In this document: positions 1 through 7,375 of the stretch, piece after piece
Layout: every line of letters starts with the position of its first letter
How positions within the stretch are numbered: position 1 is the stretch's first letter
DNA from: CAZSDW01 sp964605705
GTDB taxonomy: Bacteria; Fidelibacterota; UBA2242
Assembly (NCBI GenBank): GCA_964605705.1
Contig: CAZSDW010000035.1
Coordinates: forward strand, 1-29,189
Direction: 5' to 3'
Length of the DNA stretch: 29,189 bases
Program-made: the position numbers and the translations under genes
Notes under the pieces: model-generated
Database searches by the model: none
What the model was told of the DNA's origin: nothing
What the model saw: only the letters and a program-made list of their open reading frames with translations

Positions 1-526
1 CAACGCCGTTGGCATTACCAATTGTTCCGAGAATGACCGACTTGTAGACAACTTCACCTGTATAGGTAACAATATGCCAATATTGTAAAAGACCATAAAT
101 AGATTCTATTAAACAGACAATCAATAGCACCCATAAGAATGATTTAAGGAGATATATTATATCTGTATTTTTTCGGAAAGATACCTGAACTAACCAGTAG
201 AAAACTATCAGACAGAGCAAAATATCTATTTTAACCGGAATGGTATAATATTGCTTCAAACAAAAAAAGAAGATGAGTAAGAGGACCGGTCTGACGGTGA
301 ATAATACATCTAAAAAGTTAAAATGTATTTTTATCCTTTCAGTGTTGATATACTGTATCAGATGAAAACTTACTGCTATAATTAAAACAAATTGGAAGAA
401 GAGTTCCTTTGGTGCATGATAACTCCACATCATGGATGGATAAAATAGAAGGGGGATTACCCCGAAAATCAAAAGTAGGAGAATGAATACAATAGAGTGA
501 TTGATGTTTAATTTAGATGTACTCAT
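1..526 (-). CDS. O-antigen ligase/polymerase-like membrane protein, N-terminal part (runs off the window)
   Basis: An open frame starts at ATG 524-526 and stays open to base 1, giving 175 residues with no stop; the 3' end lies outside. The translation is strongly hydrophobic, with at least four likely membrane segments (about residues 12-30, 42-57, 80-92 and 104-118) and another near 130-150. It then reaches a GTIGNANGV segment. In O-antigen ligase / Wzy_C-type proteins a G-T-x-G-N-x-N motif follows the first membrane helices, which is the basis for the family call. Such proteins sit in the inner membrane and transfer or polymerise undecaprenyl-linked glycans. No clear Shine-Dalgarno precedes the ATG. 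It lies 262 bases downstream of the PQQ-propeller gene on the same strand, and I see no terminator or RNA gene in that spacer. The catalytic periplasmic loop is off-window, so ligase and polymerase cannot be told apart. Confidence 0.65.
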   Translation of the reverse strand, partial: MSTSKLNINHSIVFILLLLIFGVIPLLFYPSMMWSYHAPKELFFQFVLIIAVSFHLIQYINTERIKIHFNFLDVLFTVRPVLLLIFFFCLKQYYTIPVKIDILLCLIVFYWLVQVSFRKNTDIIYLLKSFLWVLLIVCLIESIYGLLQYWHIVTYTGEVVYKSVILGTIGNANGV

Positions 527-788
527 TTAATGATAAATAAGCAATAGAACAAATAATACTCTAATAATAAATGTAAATATATTCACCTTAGTTCATTAAT
601 GGAAAGACCTTCAACTTTACATTTGGTCGAAATTAATTATCAATTATTTTGTTAAGTTTTTATATACTCCTTCAACATCCTTTTATATGGAATAGCGTGA
701 GTAGTAATTCGTATTAGATAACTTACTTTGTTTATATTACAAAAACCAAATCCTCTCCATCACTAAAGAAAAAATATATTATTGGACC

Positions 789-1931
789 TTAATCATTTGA
801 CTGATAAGGCTCATAACAATATAAATGATGATTACTCTGCACAAATACCCTGTCCGAACTTACAGCAACATGCCAGAAATACGAACTATCATCCGGCATT
901 TCAACATGTACAATTTCACCTGTCTCCGCATTAAGAACATATAGTCCTACTCCGTGCGGGTGATAAAGGTAGCCGTCTATATAAACTAACTCAAAGGTAC
1001 CTGCACCTGCATTTAATTCCGTCCGCCAAAATTCATTACCTGTATTTTTATCCAAAGCAAAGACACGCCCTCCATCATTACCATAAATCCAGTTTCCTTC
1101 AATCATGGTATAATAAGTGGCAAAACTGTGTGTTTGCCATATTTTTTCACCCGTCCCTGCATTAACGGCATAAAAACGATAATTACCTATATCTCCTGAC
1201 GGAACTGTCCCAAAATACAATACCCCATTATCGATAATTAGAGGGCTATACATTGGTCCAGCACCATCCGTATTAAATGCCCAGAGTGAATCTCCAGTTT
1301 CTGCATTAAAACAGGTAACTCTACCAAAATCTATACATCCGCTATCAGATCTTTCCCACCAATATTGTCCACAATATATTTTATTATTTTTGTATAGTGC
1401 ACTGTGTATTTTACCTTTTACATTTATACTATACTCTATTCCATTATACAAATTAATTATATCCATTTTATTATCAATAGCCAGGTATATTTTAGATCCA
1501 TATAATGAATGATATGAATAAGCCAATTTTCCTCTATCTTCCTCTGGCATACTATATCTCCACGCTTCTGAACCTGTATTAAGATCCCAAGCTCTGAAAT
1601 CTTGTACATGAACACCATAAATATTGTTACTATCATAAAGTAATTGTCCACTTTGAATGGGTACTTTATCGTCAACAAATGAACACCATTTAGCATTACC
1701 AGTACACACTTTCAAACATGTAATATTTTCATTCCCGGTAATAAATACTAAAGAATCACATATTAATAATGGAGGTGAATAAATTCCCAATCCTATTGCA
1801 CTACCATATTGATATTTCCAGAGGAGCCTTAAAGGCTCCTCTGAATTCGTATTGTTTGTGGGCTTATGAAAATCGCAAGAACAATAAATAGATATTAAAA
1901 AAAATATAATAACAAAGTTAATCCTACTCAT
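789..1931 (-). CDS. Exported PQQ-like beta-propeller protein, probable lipoprotein
   Basis: The 380-residue protein has an N-terminal hydrophobic segment (residues 4-18) ending in CSCD. Cys17 or Cys19 could be lipidated, although the lipobox is not canonical. The body has six repeats of the PQQ-enzyme / YWTD-like type, each centred on an alternating N-x-x-T-G-x-x-x-W core: LKVCTGNAKW, WDLNTGSEAW, FNAETGDSLW, VNAGTGEKIW, LDKNTGNEFW and LNAETGEIVH. This is the PQQ_2 / BamB-like fold. None of the repeats points to a bound quinone or to catalysis, so a binding or scaffold role outside the cytoplasm is more likely than dehydrogenase activity. The start ATG has AAGGA about 7 bases upstream, and the preceding gene ends only 12 bases before it, so the two are probably co-transcribed. 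The frame looks intact, unlike several neighbours. BamB itself is unlikely because there are no bam genes nearby. Confidence 0.8.
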   Translation of the reverse strand: MSRINFVIIFFLISIYCSCDFHKPTNNTNSEEPLRLLWKYQYGSAIGLGIYSPPLLICDSLVFITGNENITCLKVCTGNAKWCSFVDDKVPIQSGQLLYDSNNIYGVHVQDFRAWDLNTGSEAWRYSMPEEDRGKLAYSYHSLYGSKIYLAIDNKMDIINLYNGIEYSINVKGKIHSALYKNNKIYCGQYWWERSDSGCIDFGRVTCFNAETGDSLWAFNTDGAGPMYSPLIIDNGVLYFGTVPSGDIGNYRFYAVNAGTGEKIWQTHSFATYYTMIEGNWIYGNDGGRVFALDKNTGNEFWRTELNAGAGTFELVYIDGYLYHPHGVGLYVLNAETGEIVHVEMPDDSSYFWHVAVSSDRVFVQSNHHLYCYEPYQSND

Positions 1932-1943
1932 TGAATAATCCTT

Positions 1944-2626
1944 TTAATAGTGTGCAACCATCCATTGACCAGCTTGATACATTGGTGGTGCAATATCCCC
2001 TTCATTGAACTCGTAAGGCTGAGTGTACGCTCTTTCGTACCGCCTCAGCTCACTGTGATTAAAACCTGCACTAGTTCCAATATCACCATAGTAAAAATTG
2101 TGGACTTGATCATTATAACTGTCACCCGGCTTCCACCTGCAGTATTCGGGACCAAGCAATCCATCATTTTTAGTTGGGATTAATACATAATATTCTATTC
2201 GAAAAGAGTTTATAGCTTGTCCCCAGGTGGCATCAATATTCTCCCAAGCTGATATTCCTGTTCGCCATAGGTCTCTAAGGTCTCTAAATATTCTCGCTTG
2301 GTCACAGAAAAGATGTGGCCAGGGCTTACAGAATAAATGATAATATTCATACCAAACCTCCCACGCCGCCTCATTTGCATGATAAAAATCTAATATACCG
2401 TTATAATTTACAATCATATCATATTCAGTTGCCCCATCGGCTAAATCTTCAAATTCTGATAACCATCTAATTAACGTTGGTGATTTCTCAGCGCCAATAA
2501 CCGATCTATAAGGTACATTAGTAGTTACATTATTTATAGCTTGAATCATGGTTCCATTTGGTCCAATATTTGTTAATGTAAATAAATCAGTTTCAATTGT
2601 AATATTTCTATTGTGGTGGAGTTTAG
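1944..2626 (-). CDS. Unknown protein, C-terminal portion; 5' part lost in an assembly gap
   Basis: An open frame on the minus strand runs from the N run at 2627-2636 to a TAA at 1944-1946, giving about 227 residues. A formal start ATG exists at 2651 on the far side of the Ns, but the true gap length and therefore the frame across it are unknown, so the real start is undetermined. I recognise no family. The protein is rich in aromatic residues (W, Y, F) and acidic, with a YHLFCKPWPHLFCDQ segment carrying two Cys, and a C-terminal stretch rich in Y, E and G. Such a composition suits an extracytoplasmic protein, but no domain can be named. Before the gap, the strand reads GYNVGLEYVDKA in one frame after the stop of the truncated propeller gene; this might be the beginning of the same gene. 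The PQQ propeller follows 12 bases downstream. Confidence 0.5.
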
Positions 2627-2636
2627 NNNNNNNNNN
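2627..2636. other. Assembly gap (10 Ns)
   Basis: Ten consecutive Ns mark a scaffold join of unknown true size. The gap sits between the truncated propeller copy (2674-3090) and the unknown 1944-2626 gene, close to a duplicated sequence whose other copy is at 4202-4627. Repeats of this kind commonly break short-read assemblies, so gene structure between about 2600 and 2690 should be treated as unresolved. Confidence 0.97.
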
Positions 2637-2673
2637 TTGCTTTATCAACATATTCCAATCCTACATTATAACC

Positions 2674-3090
2674 TTATTTATAACTGGTGTCGCCGTTCCA
2701 AAAGTTCATTGGTACGGACCATTTACCGTTCTTATAATAGGAATAAAAAAGGTCGGCTTGTCTCTCATCATAGTCTTCCCAAACTGCATGAATTACATTG
2801 TCATTATCAACAACTAATTTAGCTTCGTACGATATCTTTTGGCTATTGGATAAATTTATTGGAATAGCGAATGAATCACCATCGGAAAATGTGTAAAAAA
2901 TATCATATATTGAGGTATCATTTACCTGTCCTGAAAAAACTAAATGTAATCGATCATTTTTATCAAAAATCATATCTCCAATACTGGCTGGCCTATCACA
3001 AACCACCGCAGGAACAGACCATTGACCAGTAAAGACAGTAGTTGATAAAAACATGAGGATTAATAATATTTTAATGAACTTAAACTTCAT
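2674..3090 (-). pseudogene. Truncated paralogue of the downstream-numbered beta-propeller gene
   Basis: This 138-residue exported protein begins at ATG 3088-3090. AAGGAGT lies 7 bases upstream, so the GTG at 3099, which overlaps that site, is not the start. The first 20 residues form a Sec signal peptide ending near VFTGQW. Over the first 106 residues it matches the 494-residue propeller at 3131-4615 at roughly 73% by eye, including the blade motifs RLHLVFSG and VIHAVWED. Similarity continues to NGDTS and then stops abruptly: the short copy reads YK and a TAA where the long one continues for 350 more residues, including its sorting domain. It therefore holds only about two blades and cannot form a closed propeller. 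The TAA lies 38 bases from an assembly gap, so either a genuine truncated duplicate or a misassembly is possible. It starts 31 bases after the longer copy ends, on the same strand. Confidence 0.6.
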
Positions 3091-3104
3091 GATACTCACT
3101 CCTT
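2686..3104 (-). repeat. Tandem gene duplication, copy 2 (truncated)
   Basis: Nucleotide similarity to 4202-4627 is visible over this whole interval, including the ribosome-binding site (GGAGTGAG versus GGAGTAAG) and start codon. A short in-frame length difference occurs near 2755-2765 against 4265-4290. The divergence is mostly single-base substitutions, as expected of an older but still recent tandem duplication in direct orientation. Confidence 0.75.
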
Positions 3105-3130
3105 AGTGTAAACTCCTCAATTAACATAAG

Positions 3131-4615
3131 TTAAAAAAGAACAAGTGTCTTTTTCGTTTGTGTAAAACTTTCTACTTGAAGTCGATAAAAATAAATACCG
3201 CTGGAAATCCGCTGACCCTGACTATCAGTGCCATCCCACATGATTTCATAAATTCCTGGAGAAAGTGTTATACCTGCCAGTAACTTTTTGACTGTTTTTC
3301 CACTTATGTCATAAATAACAAGTGAAATCTGTTCTGAAGAAGGTATAGAAAAGCGGATTCTGGTAGTTGTATTAAATGGGTTGGGGAAATTCTGACTCAA
3401 AGAGAAATCATATACAGGAGTGCTACTTTCTTGATATACAACATTTGTTGAAGGTCTGGTAGTTCTGTAACGGAGCTTTGAATCGGCTCCTGACCATATC
3501 ACGTGCAAGTAATCCTGACTATCTACTGCTATACGTGGCCAGCCGCATATTATTCTTCCTCCAGGCGTTAGCCTCTCTGGTTCTGACCAGGAAGTTCCAT
3601 CAAAAGAGGAATAATAAACATGATCTATAAGTAATAAATTGTATTGATCAGTGTGATCCCAAACAGCATGAAGCTTATTTTGGCTGTCCATGGCAACATC
3701 CAATCGAAAGCAGTTTTGTTCGCTTTTATAAACAATGTATGGTTCGGTCCAGGATACGCCGTCATCAGAGAATGAGTGATAAACTCGGTCAGGGAAGATA
3801 TTTCCGTCGATATCTTCCAGCCATACAATATGGAGCCTGCCGTGCGCATCGCCAATAATTTTAGGAAAATGAGAACTCAAATTATCTGGATTTTGATAAA
3901 CCATCACCGGGTCAGACCAGGTACTATCACTTTTCGAATAATAAAAAAAGCCATTATAGAAGGATAAGGAGTCAGGAATTAGTTCAATATGCCAACTCAC
4001 TCTATTCAGCATATCCTTGTTATCAATATATAAATAGTGATAGTAACCGATGTCACCTTTGCTTTTTTGAATATCTGCTGGCGTACAGTTTTCAAAATAT
4101 GTATAATAATCAAGAGAGTAGTCCCACATGACATGAACCCGACTACTGCTATCCGAGGCCAAATTACTTATATATAAATAACCAGGCATATCAGTAAAAG
4201 AGGTGTCACCGTGATAAAAGTTCATTGGTATAGACCATTTACCGTTCTTACAATAGGAATAAAAAAGGTCGGGAACACATGCGCGGAATTCACAACGGTC
4301 CTCCCAAACTGCATGAATCACATTATCATTATCAACAACTAATTTAGCCTTGTCCGATATCCGCTGGCTGTTGGATATATTTATTGGCACAGCGAATGAA
4401 TCACCATCGTAAAATGTATAAAACATATCATACTTTAAAGTATCATTTTCCTTTCCTGAAAAAACTAAATGTAATCGATCGTTTTTATCAAAATTCATAT
4501 CACCAAATTCGGTTGTTCCATCCCAAATCAACACAGGATCAGACCATTCACCGGCAAATACAGTAATTGATAAAAACTTGAGAATTAAAAAGATTATAAT
4601 GAACTCAAACTTCAT
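3131..4615 (-). CDS. Secreted six-bladed beta-propeller (BNR/sialidase-like) with type IX sorting domain
   Basis: The 494-residue protein starts with a Sec signal peptide (residues 1-21, cleavage near VFAGEW). Six blades follow, recognisable by the recurring core H-x-[VI]-[WF] after a D-x-x-x-x-L/V stretch: LHLVF (48-52), IHAVW (100-104), VHVMW (160-164), LHIVW (261-265), LHAVW (315-319) and LHVIW (370-374). Asp-box-like turns appear as SDDGVSW (283-289) and SFDGTSW (337-343). Residues about 407-494 form a classic type A C-terminal sorting domain of the Por/type IX secretion system, with QNFPNPFN, then VIYDISGK, then MWDGTDSQG, then SGIYFYRL and a TKK tail. The protein is therefore probably exported through the outer membrane and cleaved or anchored there. 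No sialidase arginine triad is evident, so the propeller is more likely a binding or structural unit. GGAGTAAG lies upstream of the ATG. It is followed by its truncated copy. Confidence 0.82.
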   Translation of the reverse strand: MKFEFIIIFLILKFLSITVFAGEWSDPVLIWDGTTEFGDMNFDKNDRLHLVFSGKENDTLKYDMFYTFYDGDSFAVPINISNSQRISDKAKLVVDNDNVIHAVWEDRCEFRACVPDLFYSYCKNGKWSIPMNFYHGDTSFTDMPGYLYISNLASDSSSRVHVMWDYSLDYYTYFENCTPADIQKSKGDIGYYHYLYIDNKDMLNRVSWHIELIPDSLSFYNGFFYYSKSDSTWSDPVMVYQNPDNLSSHFPKIIGDAHGRLHIVWLEDIDGNIFPDRVYHSFSDDGVSWTEPYIVYKSEQNCFRLDVAMDSQNKLHAVWDHTDQYNLLLIDHVYYSSFDGTSWSEPERLTPGGRIICGWPRIAVDSQDYLHVIWSGADSKLRYRTTRPSTNVVYQESSTPVYDFSLSQNFPNPFNTTTRIRFSIPSSEQISLVIYDISGKTVKKLLAGITLSPGIYEIMWDGTDSQGQRISSGIYFYRLQVESFTQTKKTLVLF

Positions 4616-4627
4616 GGCACTTACTCC
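4202..4627 (-). repeat. Tandem gene duplication, copy 1 (5' part of the intact propeller gene)
   Basis: This is the homologous counterpart of 2686-3104: ribosome-binding site, signal peptide and the first two blades of the intact 494-residue gene. Similarity between the copies ends at the codons for GDTS (about 4202 here, 2686 there). Confidence 0.75.
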
Positions 4628-4693
4628 ATTGATTTTATCTTTCTTATAAGGTTATATTTGAGAAAGGGCTATCATCTAAATTAATAATGAAGT

Positions 4694-5544
4694 TTAAATT
4701 TTAATTGGTGAACAAACAGAATAGCCTTCAAAGTTGGCCACACCACCATAATAATTCTCAGAAAAATAATGGGTACCATTGTCAAACCAGAAATAATCAT
4801 CCTGCATTGGATAGGACCAAGCTCCGCTTTCAGAATAAATAGAAGATATGTTGGTAGCACCGGCACCAAAATCAGACATCGGTAACCACCCTGCATTCCA
4901 CCAGAAAAGTGTACCGTAAACATCCATATAGTCAATAATTTTAGGACTATTGTTCAATTGGGCCGCAGAGCCACCCCAACCCCTGACTAAATCGTGGAAA
5001 TGAATAAAGTCAAAACCTTTATCGACACCGACATCAAAATAGAGGGTTATAGGAAGAGGATCGAGTACATCCTGACCAAGAGTTTTTCCTAGAACTGAAG
5101 AACCGTTTCCACCTATCTCTACTTGTACCCTATTACCTTCTTTAAGTAGCATTTCTTCTAATTCTGACTGAGATGCCATATTGTATTTTTCGCAATCCTC
5201 CGGGCTTAAACGTTTTATATTTTTAATTTCATCTGGGCCTGGAATCTTATAGCCTCTTGGTGGCACAAATTCCTTGAGTTCCATAGGGATTTCCCACTTT
5301 CCAGGATCCTCAGATAAATCCCTAATTTCTTTTCTCCTTTCTTCCACTGTTTTATCTGTTTCCAGAAGGTAACCATTTTTTCCAATTAGTATCTGGAATT
5401 CTCCTGTAGATTTTTCAAGACTGTAAGGAGATTGTTCCTCTTTCATTTGAGTTTCGTCTGGTTCGGTAAGGTTCTTTTCACAATTTGCTATAAAAAAACT
5501 AATGAAATCATTAACACTATAACAAGCATAATGTTTCTTTTCAT
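4694..5544 (-). pseudogene. Unknown lipoprotein gene with a single-base frameshift in a T7 run
   Basis: The main frame covers 4694-5446 from its first ATG (250 residues), but it is open further upstream and reads FIANCEKNLTEPDETQ just before that ATG. This is the end of a lipoprotein signal with a Cys to be acylated. The missing part is in the neighbouring frame: ATG at 5542-5544, preceded by a perfect AGGAGG six bases away, encodes MKRNIMLVIVLMISLVF and then meets TAG at 5488-5490. The two frames meet at a homopolymer of seven T (minus strand; 5492-5498). One additional T restores a continuous lipoprotein of about 283 residues. The body matches no family I know. It has an acidic N-terminal half and a C-terminal half rich in W, Y, G and F. 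An intact reading frame in a sister strain would make this an assembly error; otherwise it is a broken or phase-variable gene. Confidence 0.7.
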
Positions 5545-5557
5545 AATTTGCCTCCTT

Positions 5558-5571
5558 AATTTGGCCAAATT
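5558..5571. promoter_or_regulatory. 14-bp perfect palindrome next to the lipoprotein ribosome-binding site
   Basis: AATTTGGCCAAATT is a perfect 14-base palindrome. It lies one base from the AGGAGG (5551-5556) of the frameshifted lipoprotein gene, within its 5' leader. It could be a dimeric repressor operator or a small hairpin affecting translation. It is short and AT-rich, so chance cannot be excluded. Confidence 0.3.
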
Positions 5572-5760
5572 GTTATTAGTGACAGCCCTTTTCTTAATTA
5601 TTTATATTTTTTTAGAATAGAATCACCAATAAATGAATTATATGTAAATATTTGTCCCAAAAAAGTTAAGTGTATTTTGTTATCAATTGACTACCCCCCG
5701 TTTTTTTAGAATTTTAGTGCAATAGCGAGTTGATGCTTGTTGGTATAGCATGTCGTATTG

Positions 5761-6645
5761 TCAGGTAAGAATATTTTTGCCGTTACGGCCGCCAGTTGTG
5801 ACATCATATCCCCAGCCTCTATCTCCATAGTCCATTGCCTCATGTATATAACATCCGGATACTTCGCAGTGAGACGATCTCCATAGGGCAATAAGATTAC
5901 ACGCTGCCCTATCGGATTCAACACCTTTTACCCTGCAGTTGATTGCATAAGTAAGTTGTATATTGTAAGGATGATTTGCAGTTGATTTTACATTTGGTGA
6001 TCGTATAATTCTAAAAGCTTTGATTCCGTTATTTCGGACTGGTGTTATTTTGTATACTTTTAATGAATAACCAGTATCTGTTGCATCAAAGTAGTCCTTT
6101 TTGGCTTCATCTTTAAATTCTCTCCAATCACCAGCTAAAATGCCATCTAAAACTCCTGCTGTTTTTGTATGTATCACCGATTCTCCTTTATCAATATTTT
6201 GATCTAAATCAATCCAACTATTACCAGTTGCTCCTATTAAACGAAAACAATTTGTATTCTTTAGATTTTCAAAAACAAGCGTGGTTTTATCTGAGTCATC
6301 ACCTTTAAAAACGATATTACTGTCATTTTGTGTTAATATTACAGGACTATTAAAATAATAAGTGCCTTCAGGAAAATAAATAATAGCTATCCCATCAGTA
6401 CTGTTTACATGATCTCGTGCTGTATTTATTGCCGCTAACACTTGTGAATCAGAATTGCCTGGGCTAATTTCTAAATATAATTTAGGTTCAACAGAATTCA
6501 TATTATGTAAAAGTCCTGCTTCGTTCCAATTAACCTGGTAATTAGCTGGGATATGCCCGACGCCATTATATAAAGTTTGCGAATAGGTAGCTATAGAAAT
6601 GAGGAAAAAACTAATAACAAATGAAACAAATTGATTTTTTCTCAT
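5761..6645 (-). CDS. Exported right-handed beta-helix (pectate-lyase-like) protein, truncated
   Basis: A 294-residue frame starts with a Sec signal peptide (residues 1-22, cleavage near ATYSQT) and AGGA upstream of the ATG. From about residue 68 it follows the pattern of the Pectate_lyase_3 / parallel beta-helix superfamily: AAINTARDHV, then IIYFPEGTYYF, then NIVFKGDDSDKTTLVFE. Further on come helix-coil rungs such as INCRVKGVESDRA and CEVSGCYIHEAMDYGDRGWGY. Family members usually continue through many more rungs, often to a C-terminal sorting domain, but this frame meets TGA at 5761-5763 after NGKNILT. Removing one T there would continue as DNTTCYTNKHQ and give only 16 to 18 further residues before TAA at 5706, so the gene is short in any frame. 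Substrate and enzymatic activity are unknown. I regard it as a 3'-truncated remnant or a gene cut by local misassembly. Confidence 0.65.
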   Translation of the reverse strand: MRKNQFVSFVISFFLISIATYSQTLYNGVGHIPANYQVNWNEAGLLHNMNSVEPKLYLEISPGNSDSQVLAAINTARDHVNSTDGIAIIYFPEGTYYFNSPVILTQNDSNIVFKGDDSDKTTLVFENLKNTNCFRLIGATGNSWIDLDQNIDKGESVIHTKTAGVLDGILAGDWREFKDEAKKDYFDATDTGYSLKVYKITPVRNNGIKAFRIIRSPNVKSTANHPYNIQLTYAINCRVKGVESDRAACNLIALWRSSHCEVSGCYIHEAMDYGDRGWGYDVTTGGRNGKNILT

Positions 6646-6661
6646 TTCTAATTCCTGATCT

Positions 6662-7375
6662 TTAAAAAGATGCTATTGTTGAAAGTAATTTTAAAAAGAT
6701 TTTATCATTGAACATAATAGCCATTGACATTTCAATAGTATCAATTTTATCACGCATACTTAAACTTGTAATACCGTCCGTAATGGATAACGCCCTTGTA
6801 TAATTAATTGTCATTGCAAGTTGTTTGTAAGAGAATCTAACACCAAATAGAACATTATTCGATGGAATTATGTAATTTTCCTCAAGAGAAACATAATCAA
6901 AATCGTATGTTTTTCTTTCCTCAAATTCAAGAGGAATTTCAAATCGATTGAAGATTTTTGAATTATTCTTGATCGGGATTGAAATGCTAAGCCCAACATA
7001 CATATTTGACATATATTGATTTTTTGTCTTGACTGTTCCTCCAATTTTCAGAGGTATTTCAATATAAGATATATTTGCACTTATATCTCCTCTGAAAATC
7101 TCAGAAATCTCATCCCATTGATTACTCCTCCATGTACGATTTTCCAAAATATATCTTTTTTTCTGATAATCTAATCCAAAACTAAAAAAACCATTGAATT
7201 TTTGAAAAGGATAAAACTCTTTATTCACTCCAAAACAAAATCCCGGTTTACTTATACCCTCCTATACTCGGAAAGAAGAGAAGTTGGTTCCAATTCTAAC
7301 ACAAGTCAAAGATTTTGCTTTTACCGGGATATACACGAGAACGCTTATTAATAATAAAAGTCTAATCAGTTTCAC
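6662..7375 (-). pseudogene. Outer-membrane beta-barrel (PorT-like) gene interrupted by an in-frame TAG
   Basis: A GTG at 7373-7375 with AGGAGA a few bases upstream opens a frame encoding a signal peptide (MKLIRLLLLISVLVYIPVKA). It is followed by a barrel-type opening strand VRIGTNFSSFRV, then TAG at 7262-7264. The same frame stays open after the TAG to 6662 (about 199 further residues) with EGISKPGFCFGVNKEF. The alternating hydrophobic strands of a small outer-membrane barrel follow, such as YIEIPLKIGGTVKT, MYVGLSISIPI, VLFGVRFSYKQLAMTINYTRAL and IEMSMAIMF. The spacing matches the porin-like/PorT beta-barrel families of the FCB group. Without the TAG the product would be 237 residues and secreted. 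A restart at GTG 7228 would lack the signal peptide. Reassignment of TAG is unlikely because nadK and a glycosyltransferase in this window end with TAG. It is a point-mutated gene or a base-call error. Confidence 0.65.

Noticed and set aside
2627..2651. The unknown 1944-2626 gene starting at ATG 2651 across the Ns
   Set aside because: The ten Ns stand for unknown sequence of unknown length, so a frame carried through them is not evidence.
5706..5924. A 72-codon frame overlapping the beta-helix gene
   Set aside because: It is a shadow frame without a ribosome-binding site; only its last codons could extend the beta-helix protein after a frameshift.
7262..7264. Reading of TAG as a sense codon
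   Set aside because: nadK and one GT4 gene end with TAG at sensible positions, and no suppressor tRNA is visible here.
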